This document shows positions 9,467-18,495 of a stretch of DNA of 49,505 bases, one piece after another (positions within the stretch are counted from its first letter, which is position 1; each line of letters opens with the position of its first letter). The notes beneath the pieces are model-generated. The model had not been told where the DNA came from, did no database searches, and saw nothing but the letters and a program-made list of their open reading frames with translations. This DNA comes from Planctomycetes bacterium UBA1146 (GTDB taxonomy: Bacteria; Planctomycetota; UBA8108; UBA1146), in contig DCAA01000038.1 of assembly GCA_002311345.1 (NCBI GenBank), forward strand, positions 249 through 49,753, given 5' to 3'. Made by a program: the position numbers and the translations under genes.

Positions 9467-10447
9467 TCAGCGCTTATCGATCAGAGCAACCGCCTTCTCG
9501 GCCCCGTAGGTGATAATGATCGTAGCCCCTGCTCTTCGTATCGAATCAAGACTCTCGAGATAAGCCTCATCAGCATCGATCCAGCCCCTGTCAGCCGCCG
9601 CTTGAATCTGCGCCCACTCCCCGCTGACATGATAGGCCGCCACAGGCACCTCAAAGGCATCGTGAATTCTGGTGATGACATCCAGATAGGGAAGCCCGGG
9701 CTTCACCATGACAATATCTGCTCCTTCATCGATATCGAGAGCCACTTCCTGTAATGCTTCCCTGGAATTTCTTGGATCCATCTGATACCCGCGTCGATCC
9801 CCATGAGCCGGGGTACTGCCCGCTGCTTCTCTGAAGGGACCATAGAATGCCGAGGCGTACTTTGCTGCATAGGACAGAATCAGCACTTTTTCATGACTCG
9901 TACCATCGAGCCGCTCCCGGATCGCTTGCACCTGTCCATCGGCCATCGCAGATGGGGCGACGATGTCACAACCTGCGTTGGCCAGGACTTCTGCCTGTTG
10001 TGCCAGAACTTCCAGTGTGGAGTCATTGTCGACATCCTGTCCGTCCAAGATTCCACAGTGACCATGATCGGTGAACTCGCAAAGACATACATCTCCGATG
10101 ACGATGAGTTCAGGAGTAGCTTCACGGATCGCCCGCACTGCCCTGGGAACTACTCCCGAAGGATCTACAGAACTTGACCCTACAGGATCCTTGTGATCGG
10201 GAATGCCGAACAAGATAACCGCCGGAACTCCAGCAGCCTGGATCTGTTTGGCGCGTTCTCCGATCATGTCCGAAGAGAACTGCGCCTGCCCTGGAAGAGA
10301 CTCGATGGGTCTTTCGACAGCTTCCCCATCACAGATGAAAAGTGGTTGGACGAGACCATGACGCGTGAGACGGGTCTCGGCCAGCATCTCTCGCAACACA
10401 CGGCTCTGTCTCAACCTGCGCATTCTCCGGAATGGAAAACTCGCCAT
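9467..10447 (-). CDS. hemB: Delta-aminolevulinic acid dehydratase (zinc type)
   Basis: 326 residues, full length. It condenses two 5-aminolevulinate molecules to porphobilinogen. Both Schiff-base lysines are visible: K196 in SYAAKYASAFYGPF and K249 in IVMVKPGLPYLD. The metal loop has C121, C123 and C131 in CLCEFTDHGHC, the three-cysteine arrangement of zinc-dependent enzymes and not the Asp-rich magnesium type. It lies 45 bases after hemD and 20 bases before hemE. Confidence 0.97.
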   Translation of the reverse strand: MASFPFRRMRRLRQSRVLREMLAETRLTRHGLVQPLFICDGEAVERPIESLPGQAQFSSDMIGERAKQIQAAGVPAVILFGIPDHKDPVGSSSVDPSGVVPRAVRAIREATPELIVIGDVCLCEFTDHGHCGILDGQDVDNDSTLEVLAQQAEVLANAGCDIVAPSAMADGQVQAIRERLDGTSHEKVLILSYAAKYASAFYGPFREAAGSTPAHGDRRGYQMDPRNSREALQEVALDIDEGADIVMVKPGLPYLDVITRIHDAFEVPVAAYHVSGEWAQIQAAADRGWIDADEAYLESLDSIRRAGATIIITYGAEKAVALIDKR

Positions 10448-10492
10448 CTTCAGCCTGCCTTCAGTCCCGGATTCCTGGAATCGCCATGGAAT

Positions 10493-11290
10493 TCACCCGG
10501 TAGGACCCATCGTACCACCGGCAAGGAGCTTTTCGCAGGCAACGACGATATCTGCAGGTGTCGACCTTTGAGCAATCTCGACATTCTGCCAACCTTGAGC
10601 CTGTAATTCCTGTGCAGTGGTCACTCCTGCAGCCACTGTTGGGATCGCGAACAATGATTCTCGCACATTTCCGGAACGCGACAGCACTGCCCGAACAGAG
10701 GCTGGACTGCTGAATATGACCCCTGAACGCGCACCTTGAACTTCGAGATCCCACTTCATTGGATCGAGTCCGGGCTCTACCTGAGTCCTGGTGGCTTCTG
10801 CTCTTATTACCGAGAATCCAGCTTCGCTCAATTGATCGACGATGGTCGGGAGTCCTGAGTCACTGGTGAAGTGGATCGATTCACAGGGTTTCACCACCGA
10901 GATCACTTGCTGTACCAATTGGTCAGCACCTGTTCCATCACCTTCTACATCCACTTCATATCCGCGCGCCCGGACCGCATCGGCAGTTGCCGAGCCAACT
11001 GCGGCCCAGCGCATACTATCCAGTTGACGGTAGTCTTCTTGCTCCAGAAGCGAGAAGAAATGTACTACAGTCGTTGCGCTGGTAAAAACCAGCAAGCCAT
11101 CTCGCCCAAGATTTAACAGGGGAAAACGAACAGAATCCCTCTCCCCCTCGATCAGTTCCAGAGCTGGAGCAAGAAAAACGTCTGCTCCCCTGGCAGTGAG
11201 CGCCTCATGCCAGGAATCAGACCGAATCCGGGGCCGGGTCAGGATCCATCGGGAACCGCTGAGATTCTCTCCGGGCATCACCGTTCCCAT
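10493..11290 (-). CDS. hemD: Uroporphyrinogen-III synthase
   Basis: 265 residues from ATG 11290. This family conserves few residues, but the fold pattern fits: an early I-L-T-R-P segment, F-T-S-A-T near residue 68, A-A-V-G-S-A-T-A (about 95-102), and the second-half F-S-S-P-A-S-V near 205. It cyclises and inverts ring D of hydroxymethylbilane. Its place directly after hemC supports the call. An alternative start is ATG 11278, which overlaps the hemC stop in a TGATG arrangement; the start at 11290 would overlap hemC by 13 bases. Confidence 0.9.
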   Translation of the reverse strand: MGTVMPGENLSGSRWILTRPRIRSDSWHEALTARGADVFLAPALELIEGERDSVRFPLLNLGRDGLLVFTSATTVVHFFSLLEQEDYRQLDSMRWAAVGSATADAVRARGYEVDVEGDGTGADQLVQQVISVVKPCESIHFTSDSGLPTIVDQLSEAGFSVIRAEATRTQVEPGLDPMKWDLEVQGARSGVIFSSPASVRAVLSRSGNVRESLFAIPTVAAGVTTAQELQAQGWQNVEIAQRSTPADIVVACEKLLAGGTMGPTG

Positions 11291-12207
11291 CGGGCATCAA
11301 GTTGGCTGAGGATTTCATCACCTCCGGCTTTTCTGATCAGATCAGCCAATTTCACTCCCAGATCTGCAAATTCATCGAAGCGCCCTTCGAGACTGAGACG
11401 GATCAATTGTGATCCATCGGGAAGACCCAGAGCACCACAGATGGTGATCTGGTGTCCCGAACAGACGGCGTATGCCCCGACGGGAAGGTGGCAACCTCCA
11501 CCAAAAGCAGCAAGAAGACCTCTCTCTGCCTCTACGCAGCGACGGGTGGGTAGATGATCCAGTTTAGAAATGATCGAGATCAACTCCTCATGAGAAGATC
11601 TGACCTCAACCGCTAATGCTCCTTGACCGGGCGCAGGGGTGATTTCAGTCGGCGATATGGAACAGCGGATTCGATCTTCCAGGCCCAGTCTTTTCAATCC
11701 AGCACACGCAAGTACTAGGCCGGCATCTCCTCGCTCTGAGTGCACGCGAATTCGCGTTTCAACATTACCTCTGATTCCGGCTACTTGCAGGTGAGGATAT
11801 TTGTGGAGAATCTGAGCACTTCTCCGCAGAGATCCAGTAGCAACAACCGCACCAGCGGGTACATCGACTAGCCCGGGGTATTTAGCAGAGATCCATACAT
11901 CCAGAGGGTCTTCCCTGGGGGGAATCGCTGCGACTAATAGTTCCTCAGGTTGTTCAATGGGAAGATCTTTCAGCGAATGCACTGCTACATCAACTTCATC
12001 TCTGGCCAGCGCTCTCTCGACTTCTGCAGTAAAAACTCCTGGAGAGCCCACCTCATGAAGCGGCGTAACCTGATCCTGATCCCCCCCGGTTTCGATCAGG
12101 ACCATTTCGATGGTAACCCCAGGATGAACTTCGGTGATCCTATCTGCTACCCATCCCGACTGGGCCTGTGCAAGAGCACTGGATCGAGTTCCCAACCGTA
12201 TCTTCAA
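11278..12207 (-). CDS. hemC: Porphobilinogen deaminase (hydroxymethylbilane synthase)
   Basis: 309 residues. The N-terminal R-L-G-T-R-S-S-A-L-A-Q-A-Q, catalytic Asp in HSLKDLP (D81) and the dipyrromethane-cofactor Cys in FGGGCHLPVGA (C239) are all present. It links four porphobilinogens into hydroxymethylbilane. The start is TTG 12207, whose bases overlap the hemA stop by four (TTGA), so translation is probably coupled. hemD follows with an overlap. Confidence 0.96.
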   Translation of the reverse strand: MKIRLGTRSSALAQAQSGWVADRITEVHPGVTIEMVLIETGGDQDQVTPLHEVGSPGVFTAEVERALARDEVDVAVHSLKDLPIEQPEELLVAAIPPREDPLDVWISAKYPGLVDVPAGAVVATGSLRRSAQILHKYPHLQVAGIRGNVETRIRVHSERGDAGLVLACAGLKRLGLEDRIRCSISPTEITPAPGQGALAVEVRSSHEELISIISKLDHLPTRRCVEAERGLLAAFGGGCHLPVGAYAVCSGHQITICGALGLPDGSQLIRLSLEGRFDEFADLGVKLADLIRKAGGDEILSQLDARWER

Positions 12208-13481
12208 GCAGAATCCTCGCTCTCAGGTCGATCTTCCATCTGGAACAGTGCTTCCAATTGCTTCAGGAAGCGTGGTTCTAGATCTCCCCCTTGAGCACGC
12301 AAATCTTCTGTCGGCTTGTGAAGCACTCGCTTCACCAGTCGAGGCAGCAGAACCAGTAACTTCTCGTGCGTTTCCTGATCGACTTCATCCTTGAGGAGTT
12401 CGAGTTCGAACTGGCAAGCGTCTTCCATCGCTTTCCTGAGAGCCTTTAGTGCCGGCTCGGACCGGAGCCCATTGAGCCACAGTTCGAAGCGATGGGCCTC
12501 GTGGTCAACAATCTCGAGCGCTTCAGGAATTGCACTTCGGCGCTCGTCCAGGTTCTCTTCTATCAGCCGTGCGAGATCATCGAGATTGTTGAGGAATACC
12601 TGGGGTAAGTTGCCGCAATCAGGCTCGATGTCGCGAGGCACACCCAGATCGATGAGGAGTAAGGATCTCTTCCGCTCTTTCAGAACCGTTGAGAGTTCGT
12701 CTTTTTTGATGAGAGGGATTTGTGATCCTGTCGAACAGACCACAACATCGCTTTCCTGAATCGTAACGGCCAACTCATCGAGGGAGCCGGCTATGCCCCC
12801 GAATCTCTCTGCAAGTAGTTCAGCTCGCTCGGGGCTTCTGTTCAAAATCCTCAACTTCTTGTCTTTGATCGTATCTAGATTTTTCAGAACGAGTTCGGAG
12901 ATCTCTCCGGCACCGATGATTCCGAAACTCAGCCCCTTCAAAGAACCGTGTATCTTTCGTGCTATCCACAGTGCGCCATATGCTACAGAAAGCGCACCAT
13001 CTCCGAGTCGTGTCTCCGAACGTACGCGCTTCCCACAACGAAGTGCCTTCTCCCAGAGACGAATCATCACCTTCCCGGTGGCCCCGGCCTTATCCGAGAG
13101 ATCTTTGGCCATCCTTACCTGACCGAGAACCTCGCTTTCTCCGATGATCTGGCTCTCGAGACCCGCGGCGATACGCATCAGCCGCCGTACCGACGCCCCA
13201 TGAGAGTGAATTGCCGCACATTGGATGGGAACTCGAAAATCACGGTCAGTTTGCCACGTCTGTAATATGGAATTGAGTATCCCGAACCCTTCATGAGAAT
13301 TATTGGCAAGGATGTACAGTTCGGTACGGTTGCATGTGGAAATAAGCAGGACATCTTCGATCTGATACCGGTGACGAAATTCAGTGAGAAATTGAATCGC
13401 CTGGTCGTGAGAAAACACGATCTTCTCTCGTACCTCAATCGGAAGGATCTGATGATCCAGTGCCAGGCAATTGATTCTCAT
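12204..13481 (-). CDS. hemA: Glutamyl-tRNA reductase
   Basis: 425 residues from ATG 13481, which overlaps the stop of the upstream membrane-protein gene by four bases (ATGA). The catalytic Cys is C50 in LISTCNRTELY. A Rossmann segment (I-G-A-G-E-I-S) in the NADPH domain and a helical dimerisation domain at the C-terminus are visible. It reduces glutamyl-tRNA(Glu) to glutamate-1-semialdehyde, the committed step of the C5 route; the partner aminomutase is hemL at 21715. The frame stays open upstream of 13481, but that extension lies inside the preceding gene and has no family match. Confidence 0.96.
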   Translation of the reverse strand: MRINCLALDHQILPIEVREKIVFSHDQAIQFLTEFRHRYQIEDVLLISTCNRTELYILANNSHEGFGILNSILQTWQTDRDFRVPIQCAAIHSHGASVRRLMRIAAGLESQIIGESEVLGQVRMAKDLSDKAGATGKVMIRLWEKALRCGKRVRSETRLGDGALSVAYGALWIARKIHGSLKGLSFGIIGAGEISELVLKNLDTIKDKKLRILNRSPERAELLAERFGGIAGSLDELAVTIQESDVVVCSTGSQIPLIKKDELSTVLKERKRSLLLIDLGVPRDIEPDCGNLPQVFLNNLDDLARLIEENLDERRSAIPEALEIVDHEAHRFELWLNGLRSEPALKALRKAMEDACQFELELLKDEVDQETHEKLLVLLPRLVKRVLHKPTEDLRAQGGDLEPRFLKQLEALFQMEDRPESEDSA

Positions 13482-14251
13482 TGGGCGTGAAATCCAAACA
13501 GCGCAATCCAACCGATGATGAAGACGACTCCGCAAAAGCCGAGCAATGAAAACCAAGCCCTGGTTGCTATCACTGAACCAGTGGAACGTGGAAACAGGGT
13601 GAGGCATCCGAAAATTCCCCACAAAATCATCGTTACGACAACATCTGGTTGCTGAAACTCGGAATAAGTCCGATTCAGAAACAATGATGTCAGCAGTGTC
13701 ATCGTGAGAGCAGTAGCAGCAATCCCTGTCGAAATTCTGTTGAGCCTGGCGATTTCCTCCAGAGATGAGAGGCGTTTAAAAAGGAAACCGAATCGGCCGT
13801 TCTTGATCGAATTGCGCAGCAGCATCCAGAGTGCTCCGTGAATACCGGCGATGGCAACTCCTGCCACCCCGATGAGCGCCGAAAAGGCATGCACCGAGGT
13901 GAGTGAGTCGATGATTCGCTCGGATGTCTCGCTCACCCTGAGGGTGAAACTAGCACTCCCAATCTGGAGGAGAAAAACCAGTGAAAAACTGTAAATCAGA
14001 GTGGAACGATCTCCAGAGAACTTGACGAGCAGGATCTGCAGTACGGCGATACACCATGCCAGCAGAGATAATGAGTCCCACTGGCTGGCAACCGGACAGG
14101 CTCCAACCTGCACACCGCGCATGACAAGAGCCAGGAGATGTAGTGACGTGGTGCCGAGAATCCAGTTACCAATTGCACCAGAGCCTCTGTGTTCACCGGT
14201 GAGAATCCGACGCTCTCCTGCAAGGATGACTCCGTACAGAACCGTCAGCAA
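13478..14251 (-). CDS. HemX/CcsA-like cytochrome c assembly membrane protein
   Basis: At least 257 residues with about eight hydrophobic helices. A His in SVHAFSALIGVAG and the overall helix spacing resemble the HemX/CcsA family (cytochrome c assembly domain), often found next to hemA. HemX proteins can lower hemA protein levels in Bacillus-type operons; CcsA relatives handle heme for cytochrome c. The start given is TTG 14251, but it cuts into the first helix. An ATC at 14281 lies five bases after a strong GGAGAGGGG and would give a full first helix. The gene follows the pckA stop by only 24-54 bases and overlaps hemA by four. Confidence 0.8.
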   Translation of the reverse strand: MLTVLYGVILAGERRILTGEHRGSGAIGNWILGTTSLHLLALVMRGVQVGACPVASQWDSLSLLAWCIAVLQILLVKFSGDRSTLIYSFSLVFLLQIGSASFTLRVSETSERIIDSLTSVHAFSALIGVAGVAIAGIHGALWMLLRNSIKNGRFGFLFKRLSSLEEIARLNRISTGIAATALTMTLLTSLFLNRTYSEFQQPDVVVTMILWGIFGCLTLFPRSTGSVIATRAWFSLLGFCGVVFIIGWIALFGFHAQ

Positions 14252-14305
14252 AATGGAGAAACCATTGGTGAGGAACTCGATGGAGACCCCTCTCCGAGGA
14301 CACTA

Positions 14306-15862
14306 TCAGTCGAGAGCGGCGATGATCTCGTTTTCCAGACCAGGGAATGACTGCATGTAATCGAGTCGTTCCTTGCGAATCCTCTCGACATGAGCCGTGT
14401 ACTCGTCCCCCCGGCCCTGCTCATGGTACAGGAAACGGGGTTGGAGGATTCCTCGATCTTCCGCCTTGATTCCAGGAACTTCGGTGGCCACTTGGTAACC
14501 AAAGTCAGGATCACGCTCCCAGGTGATCGCTCCCTCGGCAATTCCCTTGACGATGGCACTGGAGTGCGGAATACGAACTTTCTGAGATCGGTCATCGGCA
14601 TAGGATCCACCGACTCGGCCAGTGTTCATGAGGAAGACTTCCATGGGATGGCTTCTGAGAAGTTCCAGGAAACGGTTCCCTTGCTGGGAGTGCAGTAGAG
14701 GGAAGAAGGGGTTTGTACCGGGCACTCGCAGGAACTTTCCTTCTTCATCTTTTCCACCAGCACTGGTGCCCCGTGTCTCTCCAAGCATGAAGTAGGCGGC
14801 TGCTTGTTTGGCGTCAAGTTTGCAAACTGCCGGGATGATGTTCTCATTCCGGTTCAGAATCAGAAGGAAATCGGCCTTTGGAATTTCTCTCGCATCGATG
14901 GCCCCATCGATGTCCTCCATACGGATGACTGCTCGACCATTTTGGGTATACGACTCATCGAAAAAGTCGATCGCTCCGGATTCGTCCTGGGCAACATTTT
15001 CCAGATAAGATTCTCCACGACATACCGCAGCATGGATCGTCGGCTCATCATCAACCGAGAGCGCGAATGTCTTCGCAAAACAGCCATTCTCTGTCGCCTG
15101 AATGGTTCCATCCGGCATCAGAGCGACGAAGTCGTCCTGAACCGGACCTGATCCGTTTTGCCGGGTAAATGTCGTGGTCGTTTTTCCCGTTCCGCTCAGC
15201 CCCACGATGAGAGCAACCTTCTGGTCACTACCGACCGGGATGACCTTGCAGCCGGCATGAAGAGCCAACCCTCCCTGGTCGTAGATTCTTGAATTCCACA
15301 TCCGGAGGCCGCCTTTTTTCGATTCTCCGAAGTAGTCGGAATTCAACACACGGGTCAACCCAGCCTCGAGATCAACAGAGATACAACGACCATCCGGATA
15401 CCCTTCGGCCACAACACTTGGTGTGTAAACAACCGTCAATTCCGGCTCCCACTGATCATTTTCCGTGCCATCGAGTGGGTAGTAGAGCAGATTCTGCATC
15501 GCTGCAATATTGGCGTAGGCCCTCTCCATCCAGAGGCGAGCGGAAGTTCTGAATTTGGGGTGGTTCCCGATGTATCCATCGACACAGATCATCTCAGCAT
15601 CCTTGATGTAGTCGTCCTGAAGGATAGCGAGTCGTTCTCCTTCTTTCCGTGATATGCACTGGTCGCTGTGGCGAGATTGATCATCATCGATGATATATGT
15701 GGATCTCTTGGAGCGAGAAATGACCTCGGTATGCACGTTATAATTATCGAACCCGGTCAATCGAGCATTCGGCATAGTTGCTGTCAACTCGCGCAAGAGT
15801 TCCACACTGGGACGAAATATCATCGCCCTGGGTTCGATCTTGATCTGGTTCAAGGTGGCCAT
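14306..15862 (-). CDS. pckA: Phosphoenolpyruvate carboxykinase (ATP), divergent
   Basis: 518 residues from ATG 15862, preceded by AAGGAGAGG. The P-loop GLSGTGKTTTT, the upstream S-K-K-G with a metal-binding H-A-G, the kinase-2-like V-Q-D-D-F and the R-M-E-D-I-D segment align with ATP-type enzymes. The C-terminal substrate loop reads GETRGTSAGGKDEEG in place of the usual F-T-A-K-x-A-G-T-E, so this is a divergent branch. It interconverts oxaloacetate and phosphoenolpyruvate at the entry to gluconeogenesis. It heads the tetrapyrrole cluster with 24-54 bases to the next gene, so it may share its transcript. Confidence 0.9.
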   Translation of the reverse strand: MATLNQIKIEPRAMIFRPSVELLRELTATMPNARLTGFDNYNVHTEVISRSKRSTYIIDDDQSRHSDQCISRKEGERLAILQDDYIKDAEMICVDGYIGNHPKFRTSARLWMERAYANIAAMQNLLYYPLDGTENDQWEPELTVVYTPSVVAEGYPDGRCISVDLEAGLTRVLNSDYFGESKKGGLRMWNSRIYDQGGLALHAGCKVIPVGSDQKVALIVGLSGTGKTTTTFTRQNGSGPVQDDFVALMPDGTIQATENGCFAKTFALSVDDEPTIHAAVCRGESYLENVAQDESGAIDFFDESYTQNGRAVIRMEDIDGAIDAREIPKADFLLILNRNENIIPAVCKLDAKQAAAYFMLGETRGTSAGGKDEEGKFLRVPGTNPFFPLLHSQQGNRFLELLRSHPMEVFLMNTGRVGGSYADDRSQKVRIPHSSAIVKGIAEGAITWERDPDFGYQVATEVPGIKAEDRGILQPRFLYHEQGRGDEYTAHVERIRKERLDYMQSFPGLENEIIAALD

Positions 15863-16097
15863 GCCTCTCCTTTTCAACAACCGGATAGTCGAAATCGCTG
15901 GGTAGTTTGAGACGGGACTAGGCTACCATCGAGGCCCGTGACAGCACACCAAAGCGCAAGGATTCACGGAAATTCGAAATCAGGCTCTTCCTGCTTGAAT
16001 CTTGCATTCTGAAGACAGTTAGACATCCAGCAGATCGATCTCCAGAGGCGCTCACATGGCGCTGTTCCGGTCCAGAAACCTGTGATCTCTAGACACC

Positions 16098-16346
16098 TCA
16101 TTCTGCCCACGAGATCTCCGGACAGTGCTCATCGGCAAGATCAGCCGTGTCAGGATCCACGTCTTGGCGTGAACAATATTTCTTGAGAACCGTGAGCGCT
16201 TCTTCAAGAGAATTCCATTGCCCTTTCAACCGAATATCTTTCATGCAAACCGGGGGGAAATCGATCCTCCAGGCAACTTCTCCCTTACCCAGCGATACTG
16301 AGGCTACTTTCAGCCCACCTTCTGCGTGACTGGTCATCTTTGCCAT
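16098..16346 (-). CDS. Small protein of unknown function
   Basis: 82 residues, from ATG 16346 or 16337. An AGGAGGGA sits directly before the first ATG and about eleven bases before the second, so the start is not settled. The protein has two Cys, a W-R-I-D-F-P-P segment and a predicted helix around S-L-E-E-A-L-T-V-L. No family is recognised. It stands between pckA and the divergent HAD phosphatase gene, with about 235 bases to pckA, so it is probably a separate unit. Coding status rests on the ribosome binding site and plausible composition. Confidence 0.55.
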   Translation of the reverse strand: MAKMTSHAEGGLKVASVSLGKGEVAWRIDFPPVCMKDIRLKGQWNSLEEALTVLKKYCSRQDVDPDTADLADEHCPEISWAE

Positions 16347-16525
16347 TCCCTCCTGCAGACTCGGTTCCCAACTGCATTTCGAAATACCGAGTCGATATCC
16401 GAGATACTATTCCAGGAGAGCCTCCCTCCAAACCATTTCCAGGGTCTACTTGCTCATTCCATGCCCCGGCCTCACCATTCCATCTCTTGTTTAGCTGTAA
16501 GGATGTCATCGAAGCGCGGAGTTTT

Positions 16526-17356
16526 ATGCGGGATTACGATGCTCTGATTCTTGATCTGGACGGCACACTCCTCAAGGACGATGGCACGATCCCTCCTGCT
16601 ACTCGTATAGCGCTTCAAAGAATCTCCGCTGAAGACATTCATGTGATGATCGCAACCGGACGATCAGAACAATCTGCAGAACCTGTCATTCAGGATCTGG
16701 GTATTCTCAATCCCTCGGTCATCTACAACGGAGCTGCCATCTGGTGCCCCAGAGAAAAGCGACTCATCGAGGAACGGCATCTGGCCGATGACCATCTCGA
16801 GTGCCTGCTGAGTTTTGCAGAGGTAGAGGGATTGCTACCTGTGGTCATGTGTGCCGGATCGAAAAGAGCTCTTTCTCCTAGTAGTGAAATATTTAATTAC
16901 GCCCTGCACGATATGAAGGACATCGAGATAGTTTCCGAGGCAGAGATGCGGGTCGAGCGTCCGATCAGGCTCTCTCTGTTCTCGGACAGACATCAAGATA
17001 CAGATAGTTTTGCCAGGAGTGTTCGCAATGTTTCGTCGACCGATGCTTACCTGACGTGGTTCCCACTCAACTTGCTACCATCACATCGCGACAGCCCGCT
17101 CCAGGTCGTAGATATTCAACCACAGTGTGAAGGAAAAAAAGAAGCGCTCCGTTACCTCCAGGAATCCAGGGGCATCTGTGCAAATCGTTGTGTCGCTATC
17201 GGTGACGCACCCAATGATATTCCAATGGTCGAGGCTGCGGGGCTTGGTGTTGCCATGGGAAACGGGATGGATGAACTGAAGGAGGTGGCAAACCGGGTCA
17301 TCGGCTCAAACAATTCTGCGGCCATAGCAGAACTGGTTGACGAACTATGGCCCTGA
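16526..17356 (+). CDS. Cof-type HAD-superfamily phosphatase
   Basis: 276 residues from ATG 16526 with GGAG four bases upstream. HAD motif I is DLDGT (residues 10-14), motif II is I-A-T-G-R-S (about 42-47), and motif IV is GDAPND (226-231). Between them lies the larger type IIB cap typical of Cof proteins, which dephosphorylate sugar phosphates or cofactors such as FMN. No substrate can be assigned. It ends 21 bases from the end of the convergent msrP gene. Confidence 0.92.
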   Translation: MRDYDALILDLDGTLLKDDGTIPPATRIALQRISAEDIHVMIATGRSEQSAEPVIQDLGILNPSVIYNGAAIWCPREKRLIEERHLADDHLECLLSFAEVEGLLPVVMCAGSKRALSPSSEIFNYALHDMKDIEIVSEAEMRVERPIRLSLFSDRHQDTDSFARSVRNVSSTDAYLTWFPLNLLPSHRDSPLQVVDIQPQCEGKKEALRYLQESRGICANRCVAIGDAPNDIPMVEAAGLGVAMGNGMDELKEVANRVIGSNNSAAIAELVDELWP

Positions 17357-17377
17357 GTACCGGAAGAGATATCAGAG

Positions 17378-18361
17378 TTAGTACTCAGTTCCGGAGTATA
17401 GACCGGCTACCTGATCACCGTATCCGTTATAGAGAAGGGTCGCTCTCCTTCTTCCTGTCCCGATATCTCGCTCCATTGCCTGACTCCATCGTGGATGTGG
17501 CTTCGAGGGGTCGACATTGGAAAAGAAACCGTATTCCCGCGGGAGCGCCTGGTTCCAGAAAGTTCCGGGACGCTTCTGTGTGAACTCGATCCGGACGATG
17601 GATTTGGGTGACTTGTACCCGTACTTCCATGGCACCACGATTCGCCAGGGAGCACCGTGTTGCATCGGTAATCCGTGTCCAAAGATACCGACACACACCA
17701 TCGCAAGATCGTGTCGCGCTTCATCGAGCCGAAGCGCCTCGAAATATGGCCATGGCCACTGCTTGTCCTTTTGTCCCGGAAGACGATCTTCGTCCAGAAT
17801 CGTGACGAAACGGATGTACTTCGCTTTTCCTAGCGGTTTACAGCGATCGATCAATTTTGCCAGTGGATACCCGGTCCAGGGAACCTGCATCGCCCATGTC
17901 TCGACACATCGAAATCGATAGACCCGTTCTTCGAGTGGTGCCAGTTTCAGCAAATCTTCAAAATCGAGAGTAAAGGGCTTCTCCACAGCTCCTGCGACCT
18001 CGATCTTCCAGGGATCGACTTTGAAGTTGCGCGCCATTCTCCAAACACCTGATTTACTGGACGTGAACTCGTAGAAGTTGTTGAAGACCGAGGCGATCTT
18101 CTCCTCCGTAAGAGTACGAGGTGCGATGCTGTATTTTTCTGACCTCTTCGCTGGAAACAGATCCTTGCCCAGATCACCGATTGCAGGACGAAAGGTATCG
18201 CTGTTATAGGACTGCGCTTCACCAGTCCCGGAAACTCCGCGGAGTAATCCGGAGAGGCCCAATGTCGAAAGTCCTGCGAACCCCAGTCCCATACCTCGGA
18301 TGATGGCTCTCCGATCGAGATAGCTACCCTCTGGAGTGACCGGTTCCTGCTCTGGGGCCAT
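17378..18361 (-). CDS. msrP: Molybdopterin-dependent protein-methionine-sulfoxide reductase, catalytic subunit
   Basis: 327 residues. The N-terminus has a Tat-like signal (R17-R18 in DRRAIIRG followed by a hydrophobic stretch), consistent with folded export of a molybdopterin protein. The molybdenum ligand is C152 in RFRCVETWAMQVPW. The later H-G-A-P-W-R and V-P-W-K-Y-G-Y-K-S-x-K-S blocks are typical of the MsrP (YedY) family, which repairs oxidised methionines in periplasmic proteins. A purine-rich GAGAGGGA lies before the ATG. The usual membrane heme partner, msrQ, is not adjacent or elsewhere in the window. Confidence 0.93.
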   Translation of the reverse strand: MAPEQEPVTPEGSYLDRRAIIRGMGLGFAGLSTLGLSGLLRGVSGTGEAQSYNSDTFRPAIGDLGKDLFPAKRSEKYSIAPRTLTEEKIASVFNNFYEFTSSKSGVWRMARNFKVDPWKIEVAGAVEKPFTLDFEDLLKLAPLEERVYRFRCVETWAMQVPWTGYPLAKLIDRCKPLGKAKYIRFVTILDEDRLPGQKDKQWPWPYFEALRLDEARHDLAMVCVGIFGHGLPMQHGAPWRIVVPWKYGYKSPKSIVRIEFTQKRPGTFWNQALPREYGFFSNVDPSKPHPRWSQAMERDIGTGRRRATLLYNGYGDQVAGLYSGTEY

Positions 18362-18495
18362 CGTTTGATTCCCTCTCTCGTGTTACAGCCATCGAGACGC
18401 CGAATTCGGAGTCACATTATCCCAGGCTATCTCATCATCTCACGTGCTCAAGCCGGCAATAGACTGCTTCATCGCTGTCTTCACGGTTGACGAAT

